From Chitinophagales bacterium 33-2 (GTDB lineage: Bacteria; Bacteroidota; Bacteroidia; Chitinophagales; Chitinophagaceae), in assembly GCA_002050435.1 (NCBI GenBank), contig MWYV01000036.1, positions 34,054 through 98,053 of the forward strand: a stretch of DNA of 64,000 nucleotides, read 5' to 3'. Positions 24,420 to 34,056 of the stretch are shown one piece after another. Within the stretch, counting starts at the first letter, position 1, and every line of letters starts with the position of its first letter. Position numbers and translations under genes: made by a program. The notes under the pieces were generated by a model. The model had not been told where the DNA came from. It saw only the letters and a program-made list of their open reading frames with translations, and made no database searches.

Positions 24420-25826
24420 TTATTTATTAAAAAATAATTGCGCCTGAACTCCAAGAGCATATAAACTTTTGTTCTCTCTGGGGTTTACGGTTGTAAGCCC
24501 GAATTGAAGTGAAGGCCCCACAAAGAGGGATGTTCGATTCATTTTGAATGTATAACCAACATTCAGGTTGGCCATCAGTTGATTTTGATTCAATGAGCCG
24601 TGGTCTTTAAAATAAATGACAGTCTGCTTATCAAATTGATACACATCAGATGCGATCAGCCGCTGGTAAGCAAAACCAAACTGCAAATGAACTGGCAATT
24701 TTTGCGATACTTTCCAGGAAAGTAAAACCGGAATGCTCAGCATGTGGTAGGAATTGGTTACTTCTTTTGTCTGAACGCCGTAATTCTGATAATAGCCACT
24801 CACCAGTGCTCCTCCAGGCGTGATGGTGTCCTGGCTAATATAATTGCCTACTTTTCTTTTGGAACTGTAATAATGGTAACCTATACCGGATATGAATTCA
24901 AACCTGCTGTTTAATTGCTTTTTAATTAGCACACCCAGATTAAAATGAACCTGGTTATTGGTAACCGACCCATTCGTATTTGAATTCACCGTGGGAAATG
25001 AACCTACATTCTGAAAATCCAAATTTTCATTGGTACCTAACCTGATCCCCTTTCCTTCTCCGGATATGCCTGCACCTGCAGTGATTCCAAATTCCCATTT
25101 TGATTTTTTCGCTTTTGCAAGCAGAATGGCTTTCTCACCAACAACATTGTTGATCCCCGGCACATCTGCCAGAACAATTGAGTCCCTTGCCACGCTGTCG
25201 GCAATTGAGCCTGATGAATCTTCAATGGTCACCTCTACCCTCACACTTGAAACCTGATCATTTTTCCCCTGCACCTGCCGCCTGTTTTTGGGTATAGAGG
25301 CATCGTCGTTTATTGAAACCACTTCTTTTTTCCTTTGATTATTTTCTACAATTCCGTTTGTTTCAATCCTTGTTTTTACTGATGATGCGCTGCCTAATTT
25401 CCCTTGCGATCCCTGGCTGCTCTTTTCCTTTTTAATACTGCCTTCCATGGATGCTTCTTTAAACTGCTTTACATCAGATTTTTTTTCTGCAACATGTTTT
25501 TCAGCATTAAGATCTCCGGGTACATCAATTACAGTATGTCCATCCTGGTTATTTGAAGATTTACCTTGCGAGGCATTCATTTGCGTTTTGGTTTCCTCTT
25601 CATTCATTCGAACCTGTTCAGCGTTTGATGTAGATGAAATGTTATTGATGGAAAGCCAGGTAATGGCACCGGTTAATACCAGGGCAAGCGGAATCCAGAA
25701 AAATATCCGGCGCCGGTCTTTCTTCCTTCTTATCTGCAGTTCGATCTTCTCCCATACAGGTGCTGATGGAACAAGATCCAGTTCCTCCATTTTACTGCTC
25801 ACCTGCTTTTCAAAATTATTTTGCAT
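24420..25826 (-). CDS. Membrane-anchored protein with C-terminal outer-membrane barrel
   Basis: About 468 residues from ATG 25826, which overlaps the sigma gene's end by 11 bases. Residues 1-40 are a charged region with VPSAPVWEKIELQIRRKKDRRR, then comes a transmembrane helix (about 41-58), a long Ser/Lys/Glu-rich linker and finally beta strands like a PorT-type outer-membrane barrel (FELISGIGYHYYS, VGPSLQFGLT). The earlier ATG at 25928 reads through the sigma gene and is unlikely. Inner-membrane anchor plus outer-membrane barrel is odd. Its coupling to the sigma gene suggests that the N-terminus serves as an anti-sigma partner. Confidence 0.78.
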   Translation of the reverse strand: MQNNFEKQVSSKMEELDLVPSAPVWEKIELQIRRKKDRRRIFFWIPLALVLTGAITWLSINNISSTSNAEQVRMNEEETKTQMNASQGKSSNNQDGHTVIDVPGDLNAEKHVAEKKSDVKQFKEASMEGSIKKEKSSQGSQGKLGSASSVKTRIETNGIVENNQRKKEVVSINDDASIPKNRRQVQGKNDQVSSVRVEVTIEDSSGSIADSVARDSIVLADVPGINNVVGEKAILLAKAKKSKWEFGITAGAGISGEGKGIRLGTNENLDFQNVGSFPTVNSNTNGSVTNNQVHFNLGVLIKKQLNSRFEFISGIGYHYYSSKRKVGNYISQDTITPGGALVSGYYQNYGVQTKEVTNSYHMLSIPVLLSWKVSQKLPVHLQFGFAYQRLIASDVYQFDKQTVIYFKDHGSLNQNQLMANLNVGYTFKMNRTSLFVGPSLQFGLTTVNPRENKSLYALGVQAQLFFNK

Positions 25827-26376
25827 AAGCCGATATTTTATTGTCATTGTTTTTTTGCTCGATCCACTGGATGAGCAGGGCTCTTGCCCTTGCATATTGC
25901 GACCTTGAAGTGCTTTCTCTGATCCCAAGCATCTTTCCTATTTCTACATGATTGAATCCTTCTACTGCATAGAGGTTGAAGATTGTCTGGTAACCCGGAG
26001 GCAATTGTCTTATCAGGTTGGCCAGTTCCCTGGCCTGCATTTTTATTTCAGGATGTTGTTCGTTGTTGACCACGTGTAAATGATCGTCAGGGAAAAGCAG
26101 GTCTGTCTGGTAACGCGCATTCTTTTTTAAATAATTGATGGCCGTTGTTACCATGATCCGCCGGATCCAGCCGCCCAGCTCTCCTTCAAATTTAAATTGG
26201 TGGAGGTGACGGAATACCTTTACAAAGCCTTCCTGGAGCACATCTTCCGCATCGGCCATGGATTTGGTGTACCGGTAACAAACATTCAACATGGGGCTCG
26301 CAAACAGCTCATAGAGTTGCTTTTGTGCTGAAGGCTTTCCTTTTAAACAGTCTTTTACAAGTGAATAATGATCCAT
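25816..26376 (-). CDS. ECF-type RNA polymerase sigma factor
   Basis: 186-residue sigma-70-family regulator with region 2 (about 25-95, ADAEDVLQEGFVKVFRHLHQF) and region 4 (about 125-175, YQTIFNLYAVEGFNHVEIGKMLGIRESTSRSQYARAR). Lacking regions 1 and 3, it fits the ECF group. It overlaps the downstream barrel/anchor gene by 11 bases, a typical sigma/partner pair. The target genes are unknown. Confidence 0.9.
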   Translation of the reverse strand: MDHYSLVKDCLKGKPSAQKQLYELFASPMLNVCYRYTKSMADAEDVLQEGFVKVFRHLHQFKFEGELGGWIRRIMVTTAINYLKKNARYQTDLLFPDDHLHVVNNEQHPEIKMQARELANLIRQLPPGYQTIFNLYAVEGFNHVEIGKMLGIRESTSRSQYARARALLIQWIEQKNNDNKISAYAK

Positions 26377-26440
26377 GCAAATGGTTGGTTCCGGTGCTTT
26401 GACACTACAAAGTTGAGGAGCGTTGCAGCAAAATGAATAT

Positions 26441-26905
26441 TTATTCCAGGGAATTCAAATTTGTGAGCCCTTCTTCCATCATTCGCCCATACGCAGATTC
26501 AAAAAAGAGGCTGCTGAATTTTTCCCAGGGGTACCAGGATAGCCTGATATCAATATACCATTGCAGTGTGATCGAATCCTGGGCTGGATAGGAATACAAT
26601 TTCCACCCGTTCATTACCGGGCGCCGGCTTGCCTGGACAATATCATAAATAAGTTCATCGCCGGTAAAAGACTTTAAATCCCTGCGCATGTTGTTTGGGG
26701 TACCTGATTTTTCAAGATGGATGTAGGCGGGATGCCATTCTGCCCATCGGGAAGTGTCGCTGATCCTGTGCAAAACACCTTTTTGATGCTGGCCCATATT
26801 GATTGCCCTGGAGATCCGCACCTGTGAAGGAATCAACAGGGACATGAGGGTGATCAGCAAAAAGATCAGGATAAAACTTATTATGGCCAGCTTAATTATA
26901 CGCAC
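26441..26905 (-). CDS. SRPBCC-like membrane-anchored protein
   Basis: 154 residues: an N-terminal transmembrane segment (about 8-27) followed by a polyketide-cyclase/START-like domain (HRISDTSRWAEWHPAYIHLEK, ALDSITLQWYIDIRLSWYPWEKFSSLF type pattern). Such domains bind hydrophobic ligands or transfer lipids. It is nine bases downstream of the ABC-2 permease on the same strand, so it is likely co-transcribed. Ligand unknown. Confidence 0.78.
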   Translation of the reverse strand: MRIIKLAIISFILIFLLITLMSLLIPSQVRISRAINMGQHQKGVLHRISDTSRWAEWHPAYIHLEKSGTPNNMRRDLKSFTGDELIYDIVQASRRPVMNGWKLYSYPAQDSITLQWYIDIRLSWYPWEKFSSLFFESAYGRMMEEGLTNLNSLE

Positions 26906-26914
26906 AAAATGAAT

Positions 26915-28015
26915 TTACTCCCAGCGGAAGAATTTAGCCGTTAAAAAATAGATCAGCAATCCCCAGCCAAGCAGAATCAATACCTCGGGCCAGCAACTCC
27001 ACAAAGAGGCACCTTCAAAAGCCACGTTGCGCATGGAATCATTTACAGCTGTAAGTGGAAGAAATTGTATGAAGGGCTGCATAAATGCGGGAAGTGAAGA
27101 TTTTGGAAAAAAGGTTCCGGATAAAAAATATTGCGGAAACATGAACAGGTTGGCATAAATAGGAATGACATTCTGATTCCTGGCAACACCGGTAATTAAA
27201 AATCCAAAGCCCATGAAAACCAATAGCGCAATAAAACTTAAGAACATCATATTAAGAAAGGTGATCCATCCATTCGCCAGGTAAAAATCAAAAACAAAAT
27301 ACCCGAACCCAATAAGTACCACAACCGTCAGCAACTGAAAAATCACCTTGGCCAGGCTTTCCCCCAAAATGATGTTGTGTTTTTTTACCGGGGTGGAATA
27401 CATTCTTTTTAAGACCAGTGTTTCTCTCAGGCTGTAAAATGAAAATGCCACTCCAAAAACAGCAGCGCCGATCAAAGAAAAACCGATCATTGCAGGAAGA
27501 AAAAAATCGATCATCCTGTACCTTCTGCCCTCCACAATCGATTGTGAAACGGTTGCAGCACTAGGTTTTTGAGGATAAAATATACTGTCAGTTTTAGCAA
27601 GCGATGCATTCAGTGCAGCTACCAGAACACCATAATCTTTTTGTGCGGCAGATGAAGTTCTGAGATGAATGGAAAAAGGCCTTATTGCACCACTGTCCCT
27701 GTTTTCTTTAATATCGATCACAGCAGCGATCCTACCTTTCCTTAATTCATCTTCTACATCCTTACCTTTTTCTGGCGCCTGTAAAACAGGATTCTGTTTT
27801 AGAAAACCATATAAAATATTCGAGGTATCAGTGCCTTGTTCATAAGCCACTTTTACTTTTGGAATCCCACTGCTGCCAAGCGACCCGAAAATCCAGATAA
27901 GCACAATTGGAAAAAACAGGCTGAAAAAAATAGACTGGGGACTTCTGAAAGTTGCCTTAAGGCTTGCTTTTGTTATGGCAAACAAGGCCCTCGTCTGGTT
28001 GTATTCTTTTTTCAT
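26915..28015 (-). CDS. ABC-2 type transporter permease
   Basis: 366-residue integral membrane protein with an N-terminal helix, a large extracytoplasmic region (about 60-170) and five C-terminal helices: the ABC-2 permease (DrrB/YhgE-like) layout. Signature regions include VFGVAFSFYSLRETLVLKRMYSTPVKKHNIILGE and QYFLSGTFFPKSSLPAFMQ. No ATPase gene is adjacent, so the energising subunit must be elsewhere. Substrate unknown; it could be a drug or lipid exporter. Follows sppA by 56 bases. Confidence 0.87.
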   Translation of the reverse strand: MKKEYNQTRALFAITKASLKATFRSPQSIFFSLFFPIVLIWIFGSLGSSGIPKVKVAYEQGTDTSNILYGFLKQNPVLQAPEKGKDVEDELRKGRIAAVIDIKENRDSGAIRPFSIHLRTSSAAQKDYGVLVAALNASLAKTDSIFYPQKPSAATVSQSIVEGRRYRMIDFFLPAMIGFSLIGAAVFGVAFSFYSLRETLVLKRMYSTPVKKHNIILGESLAKVIFQLLTVVVLIGFGYFVFDFYLANGWITFLNMMFLSFIALLVFMGFGFLITGVARNQNVIPIYANLFMFPQYFLSGTFFPKSSLPAFMQPFIQFLPLTAVNDSMRNVAFEGASLWSCWPEVLILLGWGLLIYFLTAKFFRWE

Positions 28016-28071
28016 CTTGTTGGTCTCAGTCCTTTCCGGCTGCGCGAATGTAGGATCTTCCTGTTAACTAT

Positions 28072-29820
28072 TTATTGGATATAGAATTGAAACGGAAGAC
28101 GGGCCTGAATGGAGCGGGTCATTTCCCTGATGCCGGACAATTGTTTGTAGACCTGGTAATTTTCTTCGCCCAGTTCCTTTCTAAGCATGGCGGAGGGTTC
28201 TGTTTTGTTCCTGCCCAAAAGATTATTGATCCAGGATTCTGATTCAGGGTATTCCTTCAAACCGTAAGAGGTGATTTTGGCCATTCTTCCTGCACATTCG
28301 ATGGCATCCTGCAGATTACCCATCCTGTCTACCAGTCCGATCTGAAGTGCATCTGTTCCACTCCATACCCTGCCTTGCGCAAAACTGTCAACCAGATTCA
28401 TATCCATTTTTCTACCCTGGGCTACTCTTTGTTTGAATTGAAGATAGATCCGCTCTATTTCCGTTTGAATAATTCTTTTTTCAATTTCCGTCATGGGGCG
28501 GTGAATGCCACCTGCATCTGCATAGGGAGCCGTTGTCACCTGGTCAAAAGTAATTCCCAGCTTATTCTTAAAAAATCCCTGCATGTTTGGAATCACACCA
28601 AATACACCGATAGATCCTGTGATGGTATTTGGATTTGAAAAAATGCTATCAGCACCTGCGGCGATATAATATCCTCCTGAAGCGGCTACATTTCCAAAAC
28701 TCACCACCACCGGCTTTCCATCCTGCTTCGCAACCTGTAGTTCACGCCAGATCTGTTCTGAAGCAAGTGCGCTTCCGCCACCGGAATTTACGCGCAATAC
28801 AATCGCTTTAACAGATTTATCCAGCCTGGCTTTCCTGATGATCTTTTGAAAATTCTCCCCACCTATATTATCGCTTCCACCCATGCCATCAACAATATCG
28901 CCTTCAGCATAGATCACGGCGATCCTGTCACTTCCACCCTTGCGCAGGTTCACGGTTTCTTTGTATTTACTAAAAGAAAGCATATTCATTTTGTCAAACT
29001 TATCTAATGACAGCAGGCGCTTCAGTTCATCTTTTACCTGGTCGTCGTATTTAACTGAATCAATTAAACGGTTCGCCACAGCATCCTGAGGGGTTTGAAC
29101 TACCTGCTGCACTGCCAGCCGGATAAGTGTTGCTGTATCAAGTCCGCGGGCGGCGGCAGTTTGAACAAGAAAATGTTGATACATATCACCCAGCCATTCC
29201 TCTGTTTGCAATCGGTTTTCAGGTGTCATCTTTTCGGCACGGAAAATTTCAGTTGCACTTTTAAACTTACCTGCATAAAAGATCTGGGGTTCAATCTGAA
29301 GTTTTTCCAGAGAACCTTTTATAAAGGGCATGACAATACTGAAACCTTCCCATGATAATCCACCGACAGGGTTGAGGTAGATCTTATCTGCAGCACTTGC
29401 AACAAAATAGCCCTGCTGCGACATCACATCAGCATACGAAATGACAAATTTTTTGGAGTTTCTGAAATCCAGCAGCGCATTTCTGATCTCATTGCTTGCC
29501 GCAAAGCCATTTCCATTCGAGTTGGCGCGTATATAGATCCCCGAAATATTATTATCTGTTTTTGCATGATGGATCAGGCGTAACAATTCATATAAACTGG
29601 GCGATTCTCCCTCGCCTGAGATCTGGCTGAATGGATCTTTTGCAACAACTTCCGAATACATTGAACCCAGGTCGAGCTCCAGGATGGTTTTATCGGCAAC
29701 CTTCTGCTTGTCTTTTGAAGTGATACTACCCACTACGGCTATCATGATAAAAAAGATCACCAGACAGAATACAAAAAATGCCAATAGTGATGCAAAGAAA
29801 ATTTTAAAGAAACTTCTCAT
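28072..29820 (-). CDS. sppA: Signal peptide peptidase SppA, long form
   Basis: 582-residue membrane serine protease that degrades leftover signal peptides. A single N-terminal transmembrane segment (about 8-31) is followed by two related peptidase S49 domains. The dyad of E. coli SppA is intact: lysine K187 in GKFKSATE and nucleophile S381 in GNVAASGGYYIAAG. Length equals the E. coli 67-kDa form rather than the short Bacillus form. It heads the minus-strand run sppA, ABC-2 permease, SRPBCC and is divergent from folK. Confidence 0.94.
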   Translation of the reverse strand: MRSFFKIFFASLLAFFVFCLVIFFIMIAVVGSITSKDKQKVADKTILELDLGSMYSEVVAKDPFSQISGEGESPSLYELLRLIHHAKTDNNISGIYIRANSNGNGFAASNEIRNALLDFRNSKKFVISYADVMSQQGYFVASAADKIYLNPVGGLSWEGFSIVMPFIKGSLEKLQIEPQIFYAGKFKSATEIFRAEKMTPENRLQTEEWLGDMYQHFLVQTAAARGLDTATLIRLAVQQVVQTPQDAVANRLIDSVKYDDQVKDELKRLLSLDKFDKMNMLSFSKYKETVNLRKGGSDRIAVIYAEGDIVDGMGGSDNIGGENFQKIIRKARLDKSVKAIVLRVNSGGGSALASEQIWRELQVAKQDGKPVVVSFGNVAASGGYYIAAGADSIFSNPNTITGSIGVFGVIPNMQGFFKNKLGITFDQVTTAPYADAGGIHRPMTEIEKRIIQTEIERIYLQFKQRVAQGRKMDMNLVDSFAQGRVWSGTDALQIGLVDRMGNLQDAIECAGRMAKITSYGLKEYPESESWINNLLGRNKTEPSAMLRKELGEENYQVYKQLSGIREMTRSIQARLPFQFYIQ

Positions 29821-29875
29821 AAGAATAAATTCTGGCTTAAAAATAAAAGATATTTGCCGCCGTCATAGAACTATT

Positions 29876-30358
29876 ATGGAGAAGGCTTATTTGCTGGCAG
29901 GCGGAAACATGGGCAACAGGGAAGCATGGCTGGCAAAAGCCAGGCTTTGTCTTGAACAGGAGTGCGGTAAGCTTTTGCTGGCTTCTTCCATTTATGAAAC
30001 AGAAGCATGGGGCGTAAAAGACCAGCCGGCCTTTCTCAATCAGGCTTTTTTGCTTGAAACTTCATTAAGGCCTGGTGAACTGTTAAACAAGATTTTGGAA
30101 ATTGAAACCCGGTTGGGAAGAGAAAGAAACTGGAAGTATGGACCCCGTACGATAGATATTGATATTTTATTTTACGGCGAAAAAACGATCAATGCACCCG
30201 GACTTATCATACCGCATCCCGAATTGCATAAAAGAAGGTTTGCCCTGGTTTGTCTTGAAGAAATTGCACCTTGTTTCACCCACCCCCTTCTTGGAAAAAC
30301 CATATCCGAATTAAACAGCGCACTAAATGATCCACTGAAGGTGTATAAATTTAATTGA
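29876..30358 (+). CDS. folK: Dihydropterin pyrophosphokinase
   Basis: 160-residue 6-hydroxymethyl-7,8-dihydropterin pyrophosphokinase of folate synthesis, which transfers pyrophosphate from ATP. Start ATG 29876 gives the usual MEKAYLLAGGNMGNRE N-terminus; the longer frame overlaps sppA. Signatures: YETEAWGVKDQPAFLNQA, LLNKILEIETRLGRERNWKYGPRTIDIDILFYG (the RxxKxGPRxxDxDxL motif) and IPHPELHKRRFAL. The deoxynucleoside kinase follows 42 bases later. Confidence 0.96.
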   Translation: MEKAYLLAGGNMGNREAWLAKARLCLEQECGKLLLASSIYETEAWGVKDQPAFLNQAFLLETSLRPGELLNKILEIETRLGRERNWKYGPRTIDIDILFYGEKTINAPGLIIPHPELHKRRFALVCLEEIAPCFTHPLLGKTISELNSALNDPLKVYKFN

Positions 30359-30400
30359 GCGCTTGCATCAACAGTATTTACTTTGCTGCCCTGACATTTC

Positions 30401-31033
30401 ATGAAGTATACTTTTATTACCATTGAAGGAAATATCGGAGCTGGCAAAACCACCCTGGCCCACCTGCTTTCCAGGCATTACAATGCGCGGCTGGTGCTGG
30501 AACAGTTTGCCGACAATCCGTTTCTACCAAAATTTTACGAAAATCCGCAGCAGTTTGCCTTCCCGCTGGAACTGTTTTTCATGGCGGAACGCTTCAAGCA
30601 ATTAAAAGAACTGATTCAGCAGAAAGACCTTTTTCAAAGTCTTACCATTACCGATTACCTGTTTACCAAATGCCTGTTGTTTGCAAAGATCAACCTCACA
30701 GAAGATGAATTCAGGCTTTACCAGCGCATCTTTGATATCATGTACCAGCAACTCATGCAGCCCGAAATCCTGATCTATTTACATTCCCCTGTAAGCAAAC
30801 TGCAACTGAACATCAAAAAAAGAAACCGTTCCTATGAACAGAATATTCCTGATGAATATTTATTCAACATTCAGGAAACGTATACACATTATATTAAACA
30901 ACATAATATTAAAACGCTTTATGTAGATGCCTCCAACGCGGATTTTCTAGACAACAAAAAACATTTCAATGCCATCCTGGATGCATTGGATAAAGAATAT
31001 CCCGATGGCCAGCATTTCATAAGCCTGCCCTAA
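30401..31033 (+). CDS. Deoxynucleoside kinase
   Basis: 210-residue P-loop kinase that phosphorylates deoxynucleosides, of the deoxyadenosine/deoxyguanosine kinase family. Walker A is GNIGAGKTT (10-17 from G10), the ERS-type catalytic region is NPFLPKFYENP then ELFFMAERF, and the lid contains LNIKKRNRSYEQNIPDEYL. Length is typical. It probably shares a transcript with folK. It acts in nucleotide salvage. Confidence 0.92.
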   Translation: MKYTFITIEGNIGAGKTTLAHLLSRHYNARLVLEQFADNPFLPKFYENPQQFAFPLELFFMAERFKQLKELIQQKDLFQSLTITDYLFTKCLLFAKINLTEDEFRLYQRIFDIMYQQLMQPEILIYLHSPVSKLQLNIKKRNRSYEQNIPDEYLFNIQETYTHYIKQHNIKTLYVDASNADFLDNKKHFNAILDALDKEYPDGQHFISLP

Positions 31034-31099
31034 CTACAACTGGAAGTCAACCAAAAGCAACAGCTAAAGGGAACAGCTTCTTACAAACCAGCCATTAAT

Positions 31100-31107
31100 T
31101 ACCTTTA
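31100..31107 (+). promoter_or_regulatory. TAnnTTTG-like -7 box directly before the MFS start
   Basis: TACCTTTA, six bases before ATG 31113. It resembles the Bacteroidota sigma-A -7 box and implies a leaderless or near-leaderless mRNA. Confidence 0.45.
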
Positions 31108-31112
31108 CCCTA

Positions 31113-32351
31113 ATGCAGTTTCAGCGACCCAGTCTTTCGCCACTCAATCACCGGGAGTTCAGGTTATTTATTTTGATGCGGCTGTTTTATATAATGGCAT
31201 TGAGAATGGTAGCCACCGTTGTTGCTTACCAGCTTTTCCAGATCACCAGAAGCTCTTTTGCCATCGGGATTGTAGGACTTTCAGAATTTGTTCCTGTTTT
31301 TCTTCTGGCCTTATATGCCGGATACAGGATCGACAGATCGGATAAAAGAACTTTATTATTAAAAGGCATTATTTCCTACTCGCTTTGTGTATTGGCCTTG
31401 ATCGTTGTAACCGCTCCAGCATTCACCTCCCGGTTTACCGCTTCCGAACTTCCGGCATTTTTTTATGTTATTATTTTTTTTACCGGCATTATAAGAGCTT
31501 TCGCCGGACCAGCATCCAATGCACTGATTGCACAACTGGTTCCAAGAAACATCCTGCATTTTGCAGCCAGCATCAGTTCCACTACCTGGCTGGGTGCTTC
31601 CATACTCGGACATGCATCTGCAGGTTTTATGATTGCTTTTATTGGTGTGCATGCCAGTTTTTACCTGATTCTCGCTTATGTGCTCATTGCTGCATTGATC
31701 CTTTCAAAAATTGAAAAGAAACCGGTGGTTCTGATCAACGTAACCGTGAAAGCCTGGGAAAGTGTAAAAGAAGGTTTACGTTTTGTTTTCAGGCACAAAA
31801 TACTTTTAGGTGCGATCTCAGTTGACCTGTTTGCTGTGCTTTTTGGAGGCGCAGTGGCACTCATTCCCGAATTTGCCGACCGCGTTTTAAATGTGGGCCC
31901 TATTGGTTTTGGATGGCTGAATGCGGCCATCGATATTGGATCTATCATCATGATCATTATCATCACTTTTATTCCATTAAGAAAAAACCAGGGAAAGATC
32001 CTGTTGATGGTGGTAGCCGGATTCGGAGCCTGCATCATTTTGTTTGGATTTTCGAAATTATACGTATTGTCATTTATCGCTTTATTGCTGGCAGGCATGC
32101 TCGACGGCATCAGTGTGGTGATCAGAAGTACAATTCTTCAATTGGCTACACCCGATGAAATGAGGGGAAGGGTGAGTTCTGTGAATTCAATGTTCATCAA
32201 TTCTTCAAATGAACTTGGACAGTTTGAAAGTGGCTTTATGGCCAGGGCTATGGGTGCTGTACCCTCGGTGATCTTTGGTGGATGTATGACATTAATTGTA
32301 GCGCTTGTAGCTTGGTGGAAAGCACCCGCATTGCGAAAGTTTGAATACTGA
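31113..32351 (+). CDS. MFS transporter, exporter type
   Basis: 412-residue membrane protein with about twelve helices, resembling the enterobactin-exporter-like (MFS_3) group. LFQITRSSFAIGIVGLSEFVPVF and ALYAGYRIDRSDKR form the characteristic loop 2-3. DGISVVIRSTILQLATPDEMRGRVSSVNSMFINSSNELGQFESG near the C-terminus is the family's second signature. Substrate unknown. The downstream hydrolase starts 52 bases after its stop. Confidence 0.9.
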   Translation: MQFQRPSLSPLNHREFRLFILMRLFYIMALRMVATVVAYQLFQITRSSFAIGIVGLSEFVPVFLLALYAGYRIDRSDKRTLLLKGIISYSLCVLALIVVTAPAFTSRFTASELPAFFYVIIFFTGIIRAFAGPASNALIAQLVPRNILHFAASISSTTWLGASILGHASAGFMIAFIGVHASFYLILAYVLIAALILSKIEKKPVVLINVTVKAWESVKEGLRFVFRHKILLGAISVDLFAVLFGGAVALIPEFADRVLNVGPIGFGWLNAAIDIGSIIMIIIITFIPLRKNQGKILLMVVAGFGACIILFGFSKLYVLSFIALLLAGMLDGISVVIRSTILQLATPDEMRGRVSSVNSMFINSSNELGQFESGFMARAMGAVPSVIFGGCMTLIVALVAWWKAPALRKFEY

Positions 32352-32403
32352 TAAAACCCAAGCATTTACATTTCTTCCTAACTTCATTATTAACCCCAAT
32401 CAT

Positions 32404-33303
32404 ATGAACAGGAGCAGTTTTATCAGGAATACCGCATTGGCCGGTGCAGGAATCATTTTCAATTTTCAATCACTTGCTGCACTGCTGCGCATTCAACCAT
32501 CCAATATTAAAATGCTGCGCCGCAATGTAGGCATCTTTACAGAAAGAGGAGGCACCATAGGCTTTCTTCAATCAAAAGAAGGTTTTACGGTGATCGATTC
32601 GCAATTTCCAGACACTGCGAAAAACCTGATCGATGCACTGTGTTTGCGCGAACAACTTCCGTTTAATTACCTGTTAAATACACATCATCACGGCGACCAC
32701 ACGGGTGGAAATATTGCTTTTAAAGGATTGGTGCAAAAAATAGTCGGACATGAAAATTGCCTTGCCCATCATAAAAGAGTGACCCAAAGCAACAATACTG
32801 CAGACAAACAATTGTTTGCCTCCAAAACTTTCAAGGATGAACTTAAATTAAAGATGAAAGATGAAAAACTGAAAGGCCATTATTTTGGCGCAGCGCATAC
32901 AAATGGTGATGCAGTTTATCTTTTTGAAAAAGCCAACATCATGCACGTTGGTGACCTGATGTTCAACAAGCGGCATCCTTTTGTTGACAGGTCTGCAGGT
33001 GCAAGTATGCAGAACTGGGTGAAAGTGCTTGATCTGATCTATAAAAAAGCAGAAAAAGATACCATTATTATTTTCGGACATGCTTTAAATCCGGGAGAAG
33101 AAACAGGAAACAGGGAAGACCTTTTAAAATTCCAGGATTATCTGAATAAAGTGCTTCAGTTTGCAGAAGCTGCCGTACAAAAAGGTATTTTAAAAGAAAC
33201 TTTTATAAAAAATACGGCAATTCCTGGTGTTACTGAATGGAGTGGACCGGGAATTGAAAGACCGCTTACTGCAGCCTATGAAGAACTCAGTGAATCGAAA
33301 TGA
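32404..33303 (+). CDS. Metallo-beta-lactamase-fold hydrolase, exported
   Basis: 299 residues from ATG 32404: an N-terminal hydrophobic signal (MNRSSFIRNTALAGAG) and an MBL fold with the zinc motif HHHGDHTGG, further histidines in AAHTNGDAVYLF and GDLMFN, and FGHALNPG at the end. The HxHxDH motif is intact, so a di-metal hydrolase is expected. Substrate unknown; relatives include SoxH/QuiP-like proteins. The stop is directly against the end of the convergent YkgJ gene. Confidence 0.88.
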   Translation: MNRSSFIRNTALAGAGIIFNFQSLAALLRIQPSNIKMLRRNVGIFTERGGTIGFLQSKEGFTVIDSQFPDTAKNLIDALCLREQLPFNYLLNTHHHGDHTGGNIAFKGLVQKIVGHENCLAHHKRVTQSNNTADKQLFASKTFKDELKLKMKDEKLKGHYFGAAHTNGDAVYLFEKANIMHVGDLMFNKRHPFVDRSAGASMQNWVKVLDLIYKKAEKDTIIIFGHALNPGEETGNREDLLKFQDYLNKVLQFAEAAVQKGILKETFIKNTAIPGVTEWSGPGIERPLTAAYEELSESK

Positions 33304-33801
33304 TCACAAAGTGTTCTGCTTTGCCTGTTGCAGTAATTTTTCAAGAACGAGAAAGGTAGCAGGACAAAAACTGGCATTCTTCAGTGTAAGGGCTTTTCTT
33401 TTTAAAATCACATCTTCATTGGTATAGGGAAACCTGGAACAATCGGAAGGCCTCACCTCATACACCGAACATTTATTGTCCTGTCCAAGGAATGGACAGG
33501 GAGAGGACTGCACTACAAAATCGCCTTCATCATCTACTTTAAGATAGGTATGAATAAACAGGCTTTCCTTCATTCCAAGGTGTTTGCTGATCCTTTTTAT
33601 ATCGGGGGTTTTAAACCTGGGCGAATAATTTTTACAACAGGCCGCACAATCAAGACAGTTGATTTTGGAGAAAACTTCTTCATGCACCGCAGGCAACTGC
33701 TTTAATACTTTATTCTTGTCTGCCCGGTCAAGGAAACTTTTAAACTGCTTCTGCTTTTCACGGCTTCTCTTTTCCCAATTGTGTAGTGTGTCGGCAGACA
33801 T
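33304..33801 (-). CDS. YkgJ-family cysteine-cluster protein
   Basis: 165-residue member of the UPF0153/YkgJ family of zinc- or iron-chelating proteins. INCLDCAACCKNYSPRF holds the first cysteine cluster and CPFLGQDNKCSVYEVRPSDCSRFPY the second. It may bind a metal cluster; function is not known. A TTCCTTTG box directly precedes its ATG, again suggesting a leaderless mRNA. Confidence 0.88.
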   Translation of the reverse strand: MSADTLHNWEKRSREKQKQFKSFLDRADKNKVLKQLPAVHEEVFSKINCLDCAACCKNYSPRFKTPDIKRISKHLGMKESLFIHTYLKVDDEGDFVVQSSPCPFLGQDNKCSVYEVRPSDCSRFPYTNEDVILKRKALTLKNASFCPATFLVLEKLLQQAKQNTL

Positions 33802-34024
33802 GGCGCAAAGGAACGAAATTGGGGGCGCGCTGCAAAAGACGCACCGTTAAAGTTGAAAAAATGATTAGAACAGCTTCAATAGGTTTGTTTAAAAACTGCC
33901 AGTCCCCTGCGGGAAAACCTGCCACACGCGCCACTTATTTTGCCTGGTTTTTCTGGTAGGCCAAATTTCCTTAAACCAGCTTCAACTTTAGCACCCTTCC
34001 ACTGTTTTAGATGCGAATCTCACC

Positions 34025-34032
34025 TACCTTTG
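34025..34032 (+). promoter_or_regulatory. Sigma-A -7 box of gcvP
   Basis: TACCTTTG, a perfect TAnnTTTG, 25 bases before the ATG. The implied leader of about 20 bases is too short for a glycine riboswitch, and I see none. Confidence 0.6.
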
Positions 34033-34056
34033 CGGCCTTTAAAGGAATGATTATAT

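Noticed and set aside
25826..25928. Extended N-terminus of the barrel protein
   Set aside because: The extra 34 residues lie within the sigma factor gene; ATG 25826 gives the normal small overlap.
31359..31714. Two ORFs in other frames inside the MFS gene
   Set aside because: Shadow frames of a real transmembrane protein.
33802..34056. Possible glycine riboswitch before gcvP
   Set aside because: The -7 box at 34025 leaves a leader of only about 20 bases, and no riboswitch core is visible upstream.
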